Source of the DNA: Hermatobates lingyangjiaoensis
Lineage: Eukaryota > Arthropoda > Insecta > Hemiptera > Hermatobatidae
DNA length: 64,000 nucleotides
NCBI GenBank assembly: GCA_026182355.1
Contig: JAPFBL010000084.1
Coordinates: 11,082,001-11,146,000 of the forward strand
Direction of reading: 5' to 3'
Part shown: one piece after another, positions 55,130-64,000 of the stretch
Numbering within the stretch: position 1 is the stretch's first letter
Layout: each line of letters opens with the position of its first letter
Notes under the pieces: model-generated
The model's database searches: none
What the model saw: only the letters and a program-made list of their open reading frames with translations
What the model was told of the DNA's origin: nothing
Program-made: the position numbers and the translations under genes

Positions 55130-56350
55130 AGGATTGATTATCCTACTCATAGCAGATAACCTGTCAGTAGAATTGTGGATCATCAACCCTCCTACAGTAA
55201 GGACATTTCACTTCGTCCAAATCCTGATAATCTCTCCCAACCAACTTCTACCAATCATCCCTTGCTTACAGTTACAATGGAAGTCACGTAATTTTATTGG
55301 TGATCAATTTTATTCAAATATTGATCACAGTTAAGGGTTGAAAGTACACATGATATTTTCTTGAAACTAAGGACCTCTCACCGTGTCATCAAATATCCTT
55401 AATTCATTAGCTCAACTTGTCTCCAAACATACTCCTTTCAGTTATAGTTGTAATTACTACTTCAAATCAAAGATATTGCCATGGGTACCATTATGACCGC
55501 CATTATCACTAACTTTTTGATGGCCATATTAGAACTTTGCTTTCCCTTTCCACTCATCAATTTCATCCTCTTTTTTAGACCCGCTAAGATGTTATATCTT
55601 TGACCACAAGATAAATATGACTTAGACCTCTTTAAAATTTCCTTCCATAATTCTTTCTCCATGAGTTTTACGATTAAAAGTTCCATTTCCTTCTTATATT
55701 TTTAATAATGGTTCTTTTTACTCATCCTTCCACCTTAAATTTACGAATTCTTATCAGTCCCTAGACTTTATGAATAGTCATTCGCATCATTTCAAAAAAA
55801 CTATCCAAAGATCTCCTGTCCATCCGTATTCATAAAATATGCAGTAATCGATCGTTAATAAAATCTTAACATTCTCAAAGAAAAATTGATAAGACTGGGG
55901 TATCCCCCTAATTTAATTGACAGACGTATTGTGCTAGCAGATGTAATTTTCCGGCCTCACCTTGGAGGGATTTTAGTAGTGATACCACCTTTGTCACTAC
56001 CATTTTTCCCCCCCCGGTGTTCACAAACTGGGCCCTGCTGTTAAGGAGTGCTTCCTTATACTTCCTCTTCTAACTCATTCATCTTTTTTAATCCCCCCGT
56101 TCTATCTCTTGCCGTACACTGCTTAACCTCAGATTTATTTTCACCCATTGCTCTTCTAATATTCCCGGTAGTGACAAGGAGGAATGGAGCAATGAAGCAA
56201 TGGAATCTAATATTCCATGCTGGTATGGACCACATAGCTGTTAAAACTGTCTCATTATCAATCACACATCTTACTTTTCATCCCTCCTTTATAATAATGT
56301 ACCTCCATTCCTGCTCACACCTCCTCCTCATACCAGAACTGCGTTTATCG
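55130..56350 (+). pseudogene. Neptune-like PLE reverse transcriptase relic
   Basis: Scattered plus-strand frames match a PLE RT. LQIKDIAMGTIMTAIITNF (near 55465-55520) is the RT B motif with its A-M-G signature, followed by LMAILELCFPF. Further on, ICSNRSLI (55840-55865), LIRLGYPPNLIDRRIVLADV-like text in shifting frames, and FRPHLGGILVVIPPLSLP (55950-56010) follow the thumb region in the expected order. The YIDD box and the nuclease are not found. The region around 56040-56350 is pyrimidine-rich and only weakly matches. Frameshifts and stops are numerous. Confidence 0.6.
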
Positions 56351-56900
56351 TTTTGATTCAAAACAGTGTAATACTTCCTACGCTATTACAGGGTTTCCGT
56401 TGGTCAGCGCAGTTAGCCAACTCTCATGAACCTGGGATTCAATGACTGTTTCCTCATATAGTTTTCTAAATAGTTCTCTGATTTGTACCTCCTTGTTACT
56501 TTAAGAGCTTTAGAAGTGGCATATAATTCCTTCCTTAAAGCGCGTTCCAGTCCTCGTCTCAATTTGCACAGTTAATTTTTATTTTTTTTATTATTATCTT
56601 TTTTGCATTCTATTCATTGTTTTGGTTTGGCTTTATTTAATTCATTATGTATTATTTGATTTTATGTTCTTTTATTATGTTACTATTAATTACTTATTTT
56701 TAATATTATTTGTTGGTATTCATTTATTAGTCGTTTTAGTGATATTTTTTTGTGAGTTGCCAATCCTACGAATCACATGGTAGCAGTGCCACACGGACTG
56801 CGTGGTTATTTGCTGTTTGCCAGGGTTAAAGCTCTTCCCACATAACGAAATATTGAAATGAATATAGTGTTGTTAATCTCTCGTATACATTTGTATATAG
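56351..56900 (+). mobile_element. Probable 3' part of the PLE relic
   Basis: A T-rich 3' UTR-like stretch with 'gcagtgccacacggactgcg' near 56795 (compare 'gtagcactgtcggttacc' at 62480), then ACGAAATATTGAA (56845) resembling a hammerhead 3' half. A tRNA-like phrase (TCAGCGCAGTTAGCC, GGGATTCAA) at 56400-56440 may be a SINE scrap. Confidence 0.35.
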
Positions 56901-57960
56901 TTAAAAATAATTATATAAAAATTTTAAATAGAGATGAACACTTTGAGAATAAGTATTGAAGCAAATATTATTCTTCTTTATCAAATTAAAATAAAGATGA
57001 ATAATTCAATCATAAATAAAATGGAATCAAAACAACTTCCAATTGAAACAAATCAAGAAAAGTCAGCGCAAATCCATTGGTTTACATTTGTCACTTTTCA
57101 TTGACATACTTCAATATTATAATAATATTGAGGCTACGTAAAAAATGTCATTGGAAATACATATTTCTTCATTGGTCAGAGCTCTTTGATTACAGCCAAC
57201 TACAGATTCTCTCATTGCCTGATTAAGTGATGATGGTGTGTAGTAAAAATAGATTTAATAATTTAAAAATTATTTTAAATTTAAATTTAAAATTAGATTT
57301 AAAAATTTAACTGATAAACTAAAGATTTTTGGAAATGTACAAAGTGTTTTATGAAAACTTCCTTACGAGAATTGTGATTTTAAACTTATTTTGAGACACT
57401 GGATTCAAGGAGAAACTATTATGTTCTTGAGAAATATCCAATTTTTTCACTATTGTAGGCCAATAGTTCATGTCTATTATTTTTAAAAATTTTAAGCTTC
57501 CAGATATAAAGGTTTTAAATTATACTGAAAAGCTTTTAAAAAGGCTTTAAATTTTATTTGAGTATCCAAAACTAGATTTTTTTACTTTACTTTTTAAATT
57601 ATTCATAGGAAAGATTGTATTGTGAAATTGTTGATAGGGAATTCCGTCAAGAATTACTAGCATGATTAAACTGAACTCTAATTGGCTGATAATATACTGG
57701 GTGAAATAAAGATGCAATAGATGGCTCAACAGACCTACCATTCAATAAAATGAAGCTTTTTAGGCAAGCAGAGATACAAGAGGGTTTTCCCTTAGGTACA
57801 TGTTCGTTTGAGTCAGCATCCTATAAACTATCAGTTTCTCTAAACCACTCAGGTTCTCATTTCCATTTGATAACAGCTTTGCTAGACTTAAACCATTTTA
57901 TGAAACCGTAAAATGCACAGGATGAGGTAGCTTACAAACAGATGTAATTACGTTTGGTGA
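56901..57960. other. AT-rich DNA, nothing recognised
   Basis: No coding or repeat signal recognised. Confidence 0.45.
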
Positions 57961-57964
57961 TATA

Positions 57965-58140
57965 ATAATTCTAAATTAAATAATAATAAAGAAAATTCAC
58001 GTTTTCTAATTGTTGAATTGCTGATTGGAATGAGCAAATTATAAAATTATTATTTCGGAATGAGCAATTCAATCTGCTCAATTTTAAATATATCAATTCT
58101 ATTTTAAGAGTTATAAGTCAACATTAGCAAAAAATTGTAT
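57965..58140 (+). repeat. Diverged direct repeat, left copy (partner at 59535-59715)
   Basis: Shares 'taattgttgaat', 'ttggaatga.caaat', 'aatctgctca', 'tcaa..ttctacttaagagtta' and 'aacattagc' in order with the partner 1.57 kb downstream. The pair brackets the mariner. Confidence 0.6.
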
Positions 58141-58427
58141 GAATAAAATCAGAACAGACAATTAGTCGACAAATTATCGACTTTGTAGAAAAAAATACTA
58201 ATATTAGCCTAACTGTTCATGTTATTTGAAAAGGTTTGTGTTATTCAGGTCTCAAGTCAATTACCCTCAAGCTTGTTGACATGTTAAAAGGAATAATAAT
58301 TAGCTATCACTTAGCATGATTAGTTGTAGTTGATGGTAGTTTTATATTCGTAGTACATAGAATTTACATGCTTTTTGAAAATGGAAGTACTGTTTCGACT
58401 TATCGTATGCATATTTTTCTAGAAATA

Positions 58428-59193
58428 CGAGGTGTGTAAATAAAGTAGTGAGACTGGCAACGTCGCTTTTGATCTGGCAACGCTGGAGACGCGTGACCTT
58501 GAGTAGCGTCAGGTGCACGTGTGATGCGCCTCCAGTATGAATCTGAACTCGCCACAGTCATTTGTTTGTCCGTAGCGTTGGTTTTCGTGAAATGGTTTTT
58601 TCTTGAGCGTTTTAAAAATGAGTGACCTCAAAGTTGAGCAGCGGTGTGCAATCAAATTTTGCTTCAGACTTGGACATAATGCAACCGAAACTTTTGAAAA
58701 ACTTCAGGAGGCCTATGGAGAACGTGTTTTATCAAGGGCACAGGTTTTTCGGAGGTTTAAGGAATTTTCAGAAGGAAGAGAGTCTATTGAAGACGAACCA
58801 CGACAAGTGGGTGTTGCATCACGACAACGCGCCCTGTCACACTGCCATCTCAATAAACGAGTTTTTGGCCAGTAAAAACATTCCTGTTGCTCCTCAGCCT
58901 CCTTATTCACCAGACTTGAGTCCTTGTGACTTTTTCCTCTTCCCGAGATTGAAAAATCACCTCAAGGGAACTCATTTCGGGACACTACAAAACATACAAA
59001 CTGCTGTAACCGACCAGCTGAAGGCCATTCCAGAATCCGAGTTCCAGCAATGCTACAATGATTGGAAGGACCGTCTCCAGCGCTGTGTGGCTTCCGAAGG
59101 GAACTATTTTGAAGGTGACAATATCACATTGTAATTATATTTGAATAGAAAATTTAAAAAAAATCAGTCTCACTACTTTATTTACACACCTCG
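58428..59193 (+). mobile_element. Internally deleted mariner transposon
   Basis: Perfect 28-bp terminal inverted repeats (CGAGGTGTGTAAATAAAGTA and on) at 58428-58455 and 59166-59193, flanked by the TA duplication required by mariners (58426-58427, 59194-59195). At 766 bp it is just over half the usual ~1.3 kb. The central transposase region is deleted. Intact ends suggest recent mobility, and the copy could still be moved by an enzyme made elsewhere. Confidence 0.95.
58618..59134 (+). pseudogene. Mariner transposase with central deletion
   Basis: The N-terminal frame starts at ATG 58618 (MSDLKVEQRCAIKFCF, LGHNATETFEKLQEAYG, AQVFRRFKEF), the DNA-binding helix-turn-helix part. It runs to EDEPR near 58803. 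There the sequence jumps, one frame over, to the C-terminal catalytic half: DKWVLHHDNAPCH with the second Asp and YSPDLSPCDFFLFP with the third Asp, 34 residues apart, as in the mariner D,D34D triad. The first Asp, the linker and the WVPHEL-type motif are missing. The C-terminal frame ends at TAA 59132. Lacking one catalytic Asp, it cannot cut DNA. Confidence 0.95.
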
Positions 59194-59195
59194 TA

Positions 59196-59534
59196 TATAT
59201 TAAACTTTTGGTCCAATTAATCACTCCTAACACCATTTATTGTCAGAAGTACAAAATTAGGATAGGACTCACAATCAAGGGTTAAAGTAACTCAAACCTT
59301 CGAGAGTAGGCCCAACGTGATGATTAACCAATTATTTACCGACCAAGTACTATATTTACTATATATAAAGCATAATACAACTATACTATAATATACTTAT
59401 ATTAAAAATTCACTTTTTTTCACTATTTTATTAAATGATTAATAAAATCATTACATATTATGGACTAAATATTACATAAACACAGTGTAATTGTGTTTTG
59501 TGATACAATAATAGTAAATTATTGTATCACAATA
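59196..59534. other. AT-rich DNA, nothing recognised
   Basis: No signal recognised apart from a near-palindromic ATTGTATCACAA at 59505-59535. Confidence 0.4.
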
Positions 59535-59715
59535 AGACATTAAATAATAATAACAATCCACGTTTTTTAATTGTTGAATCACTACTTGGAATGAACAAAT
59601 TTTGAAATGAACAAAGTATTAATTAGATATGAACAGTTTAATCTGCTCAGTTCTAAATCAACCAATTCTACTTAAGAGTTATTAGTGAACATTAGCTTTA
59701 GGTTAAAAAAAATTT
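59535..59715 (+). repeat. Diverged direct repeat, right copy
   Basis: Partner of 57965-58140; see there for the shared words. Confidence 0.6.
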
Positions 59716-61320
59716 TCTAATTAATTAATATTATATACTAAGTAAATGGCTTGATTTTTTATCATTATACCAGATTGAAACAATAGTTATGATTGTGAGT
59801 GAACTGTTTGAAAATATTTTGAAAGATAGATTTCTTAAAAGAGCTAGTATAGTTGCGTTAGTGTGAAAATTAAGAAGTATTGTGAACTGCTATTGCAACA
59901 AAACAGCAGGGACCATTTGCCACCAACTACTGAATAGCTAATCGACAAAAGAGCTAGTACATTTCAGAGGCACTAAAATATTTCAATGTAACAATTAAAT
60001 TCTGTTTTCAAGATTCATTTTCTTGTTTTTTATTCACAGAAAAGGTTTATATAAGTAAAGTATATTTAAGTTTAAAGCTAAAAAAAAAACTAACACTCTA
60101 TTTTATATTATGAAAGAGCACATTCAAAATGAGCGCTGTGTTTTTCAATTTGTGGGACGTAGACTATTAGAGTTGGTGAACCATTCACACGCTTGTTGTA
60201 TAAATATTTAATGAAGAGCTAGACATTATATTAATCTAAATAAATATCACATTGAATGTATCAGGAAGAGCATAAGTATAGGACGCGATCTATAAAGGCA
60301 CTTTCTTTCATTTTCATTAAATTTGGATATTTTACTAAAGCCATTGCAACTATATTTGATTGTTTTGTATACCAATGTTAAAGTAAATTTTGATTTTCTA
60401 TAATAATTGTAACACAAACATTTCGGTTTATTAAGGTAGAAATCCTATTTAGAAAAGTTGCATTACACTGTACTAGACCAAGGAATTCCTGATTTCACTC
60501 TTTAGTTTCCCTGAACAGCTTGAAAAATTATTTATCAGGTCAACAGACAACAAAAATATATTTTTTTTAACTTTTACTCAGAATGTTCTTTATTATAACT
60601 TATTTATTGTAAAAAAATATGCTTTTAAGTTCAGCTTCCATTGAATTAAACTAACAAACTGTACTTGATTAACGTTGTACAGGCCCTGAAGTTTGTAAAT
60701 GACGTAACTACTTTTTGACACCAACTTTTATAACAGTTTGAGTAAATGGCAGACAGACCTTTTAAAAAAGCTCCTAGTTCCTCAGAACGTAGTTCTCACA
60801 CCAACTAATTTTTCTTTTAGAGTCTTGGATATAGATATGGAGTTATTATTAAATTGCAGACATGATCAGATCATTTAGTGAATCTTCATCTTACTTAGCA
60901 TAATTATTAGAAGCAACCAATCATTTTAATATATTATTGCATATCTAATAGCAAAGTAAAGACAAAACTACTAAAGATAGAGAGATCTAAGGAACATTGC
61001 TATCAAGAATGGTACTAAATAATGAAATCTAGGAGAAGAAATAATGCACTGATTAACTTCTTAAATATTTGAAAAGACTTAATTTTGTGACTAAATAATT
61101 GTATGGAGGAACACAACAAAAGGAGCAAGTCTACTTCAATAGGTCTCTTGGCAACATTTTCAGTAGTTCCTTATTAAAAAATGTAATGAATTTTATATAC
61201 TTTATATTAATTAACAATCGAAGTTTATTATATGGGTGACTTTAAAAAATTAAATATATTGACTTTAATCAAATCTTAACCAAATGAAAATTTTGATTAA
61301 ACTACTAATATAATATTCAC
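59716..61320. other. 1.6 kb of AT-rich DNA, nothing recognised
   Basis: No coding or repeat signal recognised. Confidence 0.45.
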
Positions 61321-61324
61321 TCAT

Positions 61325-62220
61325 GTCCGAAGCCATAATGCTCAGACAACATCCATTACATTTTTTGACATGGATGTTGCCCTCCGGAGTAATACTCTCA
61401 TTACAACCATCTACTCTATCCCCTTAAACCCCAACCAGTGCCTACAACAAGAAATCCATAACTAAATTCTCGTCCATCCGGATCTATAATAAACTTAAAC
61501 ACAGAAAAACTGCACCTCAACTCACTTTGAACTAAATTCCTGGTGTGCGGCGTCTATCCTCCGACGTTACTGGAAGGAAGACTGATCTCTGCTGATACGC
61601 TCACCATTTCTCATTCTGTCTCGCCCTTCCCCCAAAATAAATCTACCGACATTTTGAAGACCTTCTTTCCTCCTATTCACTAACTTAAACCAATCCTTAA
61701 GGATTTCTTTTCCATTCTATTCTCTTCTTCTTTCAAATCCTCTGTCTTCCCCATTCAACTCTCCCTCTGCTATGGACGTACTCCTAACAACTTCTTTCCC
61801 AACAGAGACTTGAGGGAAAGAAGAAACCCAGGGAGGGTTACCACTCACCTGTGGGTGAATAAAGTTCGAACCTCGTGGTTGCCTGACCTGCCTGCTTCAC
61901 AACCCATTTCTCACCCCACTCCACCTTCCTGAATCCAACCCTATCCTGTTGCTAAGGATTTCTCTTAGTACCTCCAAAAACTGTGTTTTTACTGGTTGTT
62001 ATTCGTTTTACGTGGGCCTGTCCTCCACTATATTCAGGTTGAGTATGAATGGTCATAGGGCATCCGTTAACAATGATTCAAATTACCTTCTGCCATCCAC
62101 GCCAAGTCCCATCGTCTGTTTATCTTTCAATGAATGCTTCGGACTACAGATTCTGCGACAGATTTCTTCTGCTCACAATACCGTGACCGTTAGAGCATCC
62201 GAGAAGGCACAAATTTAGTA
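61325..62220 (+). pseudogene. Neptune-like PLE relic: RT end, thumb region and GIY-YIG nuclease
   Basis: FFDMDVALRSNTLITTIYSI and PLNPNQCLQ (61359-61445) match the PLE RT block after the YIDD box. A decayed thumb/linker follows (LNQSLRISFPFYSLL, NSPSAMDVL). The nuclease is in one open frame from 61949: KNCVFTGCYSFYVGLSSTIF (GIY and YIG positions; YIG reads YVG), RLSMNGHRASVNND (the Arg and His typical of this group), FNECFGLQILRQIS and TVRASEKAQI with the Glu-bearing helix. The same C-terminal layout occurs at 47101-47255 on the minus strand. Stops before 61949 rule out a full product. Confidence 0.7.
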
Positions 62221-62570
62221 GTTGCTCAGGGTGAATAGTGCACCAGCTTTAAACCTTAAAAGATGGTTCACATTATTTACCCAATTTCTTCCTTGTGTCT
62301 CATTTTTTGTGTCAATTTTGTATTAGACTTACTACCAAAGTTTCACCTTCATCATTTTTATTTCTTATTGCATTTCATATTGTTCCGTCTTCTTATGATT
62401 TATTTACTCTTACCTACCTTGTACTCTTTTCCTTAATTTCTTTTTCCAATCTTTTCTACTTCATAACTGGGTGTGCGTAGTAGCACTGTCGGTTACCTTC
62501 AATTGCAATTCTGATGTGCTATCTTTTCTCTTCTGAAGACAGATTTTCCAAAAATTAGGGTAAGTGTGTT
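62221..62570 (+). mobile_element. Probable 3' UTR of the PLE relic
   Basis: T-rich sequence with 'gtagtagcactgtcgg' near 62476, like the segment at 56790. The open frame at 62295 is compositional. Confidence 0.35.
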
Positions 62571-62849
62571 TTTTTACTCTGTTTATTCCTTTTCTTCGTA
62601 AACTTGTCTTACTCATTCATGAAGTAAGAAAAGTTTATTTTCATATACATAAATATAAATTATTTATATACAAACACATTTATATATATATATATGTATT
62701 GATATTGACATAGCTTTACGACCACTGATTGTTCAAAATTCAAAATGTGTTTCTTGAAGATTTGGTCGAGATCCTCAAGAAACTCTTTTGAGTTTTATAA
62801 ATATATGTGTTAAAAGTAACTTAAAACATATATTCTACACTATGTTTCT
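62571..62849. other. Nothing recognised
   Basis: AT-rich with a TA tract at 62682-62694. Confidence 0.4.
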
Positions 62850-63095
62850 TTATCAAGGTTTATCCCAGCGTCCTAAGAAGCATCCTAAGCCAACGCTTTG
62901 TTAAGCTAACCACAAATACCAAGGTAATAATGTATATCCATATAAATAATGTAACTTATTTTTTTTATTATGGTAATTAATTCTATATTGGTGTAGTACT
63001 GAAGATGCCTAGAAATATAGAAGAAACGTTAGCTGAAGGTGTTTTTTGTTTTTTATTTGTTGATGCTGGACCAATCCTAGGTAAAGAAAGATAAT
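62850..63095 (+). mobile_element. PLE pseudo-LTR with decayed hammerhead-like core
   Basis: 'accaaggtaataatgtatat' and 'ataatgtaacttatttt' match 6700 (inverted) and 35120. CTGAAGA (62999-63005), a CTA/TAG mini-stem and GAAACGTTAGCT (63023-63034) are present, but the stem is too short to be convincing. A TA tract follows at 63093. Confidence 0.55.
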
Positions 63096-64000
63096 ATATA
63101 TAAATATCACAAAATGACATTTACCAGACTATTTAAAAATGTATGTTCCATTTATGTTTTGAGCATTTGCTTTGCATAATGATGCCAAACGCATTTTTCT
63201 AAAGCAATGTGCAATTGGCACTATTTTAGATCAACTTAAGTTCTCTATGTAAGTTACTAATCAACAAACTTATGATTAGTAATCAAGCAAAAATTAATTA
63301 GTGACTATACGTTACTAGAAATCAGGTATCGTTATTACGTATGATGAGCTCTACATGGAGAGCTTTTTAGATTGCATAACTTCAAATTTTTGTAGAATTT
63401 ATAAGTTAAAAGAGATATGAAAAGCTGATATTCAGCTTCAATTAATGTAAGAACAGACAACTTTAAAGAAAAACTAAAATACAGGAACAGTTAAAAATGT
63501 AATACTCTACAAGTTTTATAACAAATGTTTGGTTATATGACCAGATTTCTCTAAATCTTAACTAGCTGTAATAGTGTGTTAACATTTTCTGTTCATTTAC
63601 ATGTTGACTTTCACATTTACTGAAGGAGGTATTGTTACCAAGCAGTTTTATATTGATTTTTAAATAATATTTCATTTTTTGGCACTTTTTCCCACCATAT
63701 GATTACACTGGTATACATTTGTATAGCTATAAATTCATAGATAATACTTTATGTATTATAAATGAATTATACTATTTTTATTCTTATCTTAATTCTAAAA
63801 AAATTCAATTCATTTGAAATTTAGTACTGGAAGTCTACAGTACAGAAGCAGATAACACATACAATCATTTAAGACAAAAAAATGTGAAATTAATATTATT
63901 ATCCTTTTCCTTTTTTTTCGTTGAAAACCCTTTAGAAAAGCAGGCTAATTTAACTTATTAACTCAGTTCCGTCATTGAACTGACCTTATGAACATAAGGC
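63096..64000. other. AT-rich DNA, nothing recognised
   Basis: No coding or repeat signal recognised to the window end. Confidence 0.45.

Noticed and set aside
58622..58800. N-terminal half of the long second-frame ORF in the mariner
   Set aside because: Out-of-frame shadow of the real N-terminus, which starts at ATG 58618; only the part after ~58803 is transposase.

Overview
This window is AT-rich eukaryotic DNA, roughly 65-70% A+T by eye. No intact conserved host gene could be recognised. The mix of transposable-element relics points to an arthropod, most likely an insect: many Penelope-like elements (PLEs), Jockey/R1- and RTE-type LINE pieces, a mariner, a hAT-type element, Helitron-type helicase pieces and tRNA-derived SINEs. 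The species cannot be named from the sequence.

Layout. 0-3.5 kb: a degraded dispersed repeat, a SINE, and the only non-transposon coding candidate, a small unrecognised protein whose reading frame shifts by one base at a TGA (2810-3299). 3.6-7.2 kb: a PLE graveyard with inverted terminal repeats, hammerhead-ribozyme-like motifs, and a near-perfect 644-bp palindrome carrying the same PLE C-terminal coding segment on both strands. 7.2-16.4 kb: mostly empty AT-rich DNA with a SINE, a 5'-truncated Jockey-type LINE flanked by a 13-bp target-site duplication, a 1.3-kb foldback structure, a long-stem hairpin and one copy of a dispersed 'ACTTTACTATAAGTAAAG' repeat. 16.4-22.3 kb: a Helitron/Pif1-type helicase relic, an R1/Jockey-type reverse transcriptase (RT) relic, an RTE-type endonuclease relic and a PLE with a GIY-YIG nuclease domain. 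23-31 kb: a 1.6-kb copy of the dispersed repeat and two decayed LINE RT copies. 32-32.8 kb: a degenerate tandem repeat of about 115 bp. 34.5-39 kb: PLE termini, a possible LTR-retrotransposon gag/protease relic and an R1-type RT relic. 40-43.5 kb: the best SINE copy, a second 1.6-kb copy of the dispersed repeat and another PLE terminus. 46-49.4 kb: a second PLE cluster (GIY-YIG domain, inverted pseudo-LTRs) and a Helitron-type helicase C-terminus. 51-53.6 kb: a second Helitron-type 3' end and a 0.9-kb hAT-type element. 55-63 kb: two decayed Neptune-like PLEs and an internally deleted mariner with perfect terminal inverted repeats.

Nothing here works as an operon or pathway. The window records repeated insertion, inversion and decay. 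The least decayed pieces are the mariner, the palindrome arms and some hammerhead-like cores. All element assignments rest on motif recognition by eye; no database search was run.
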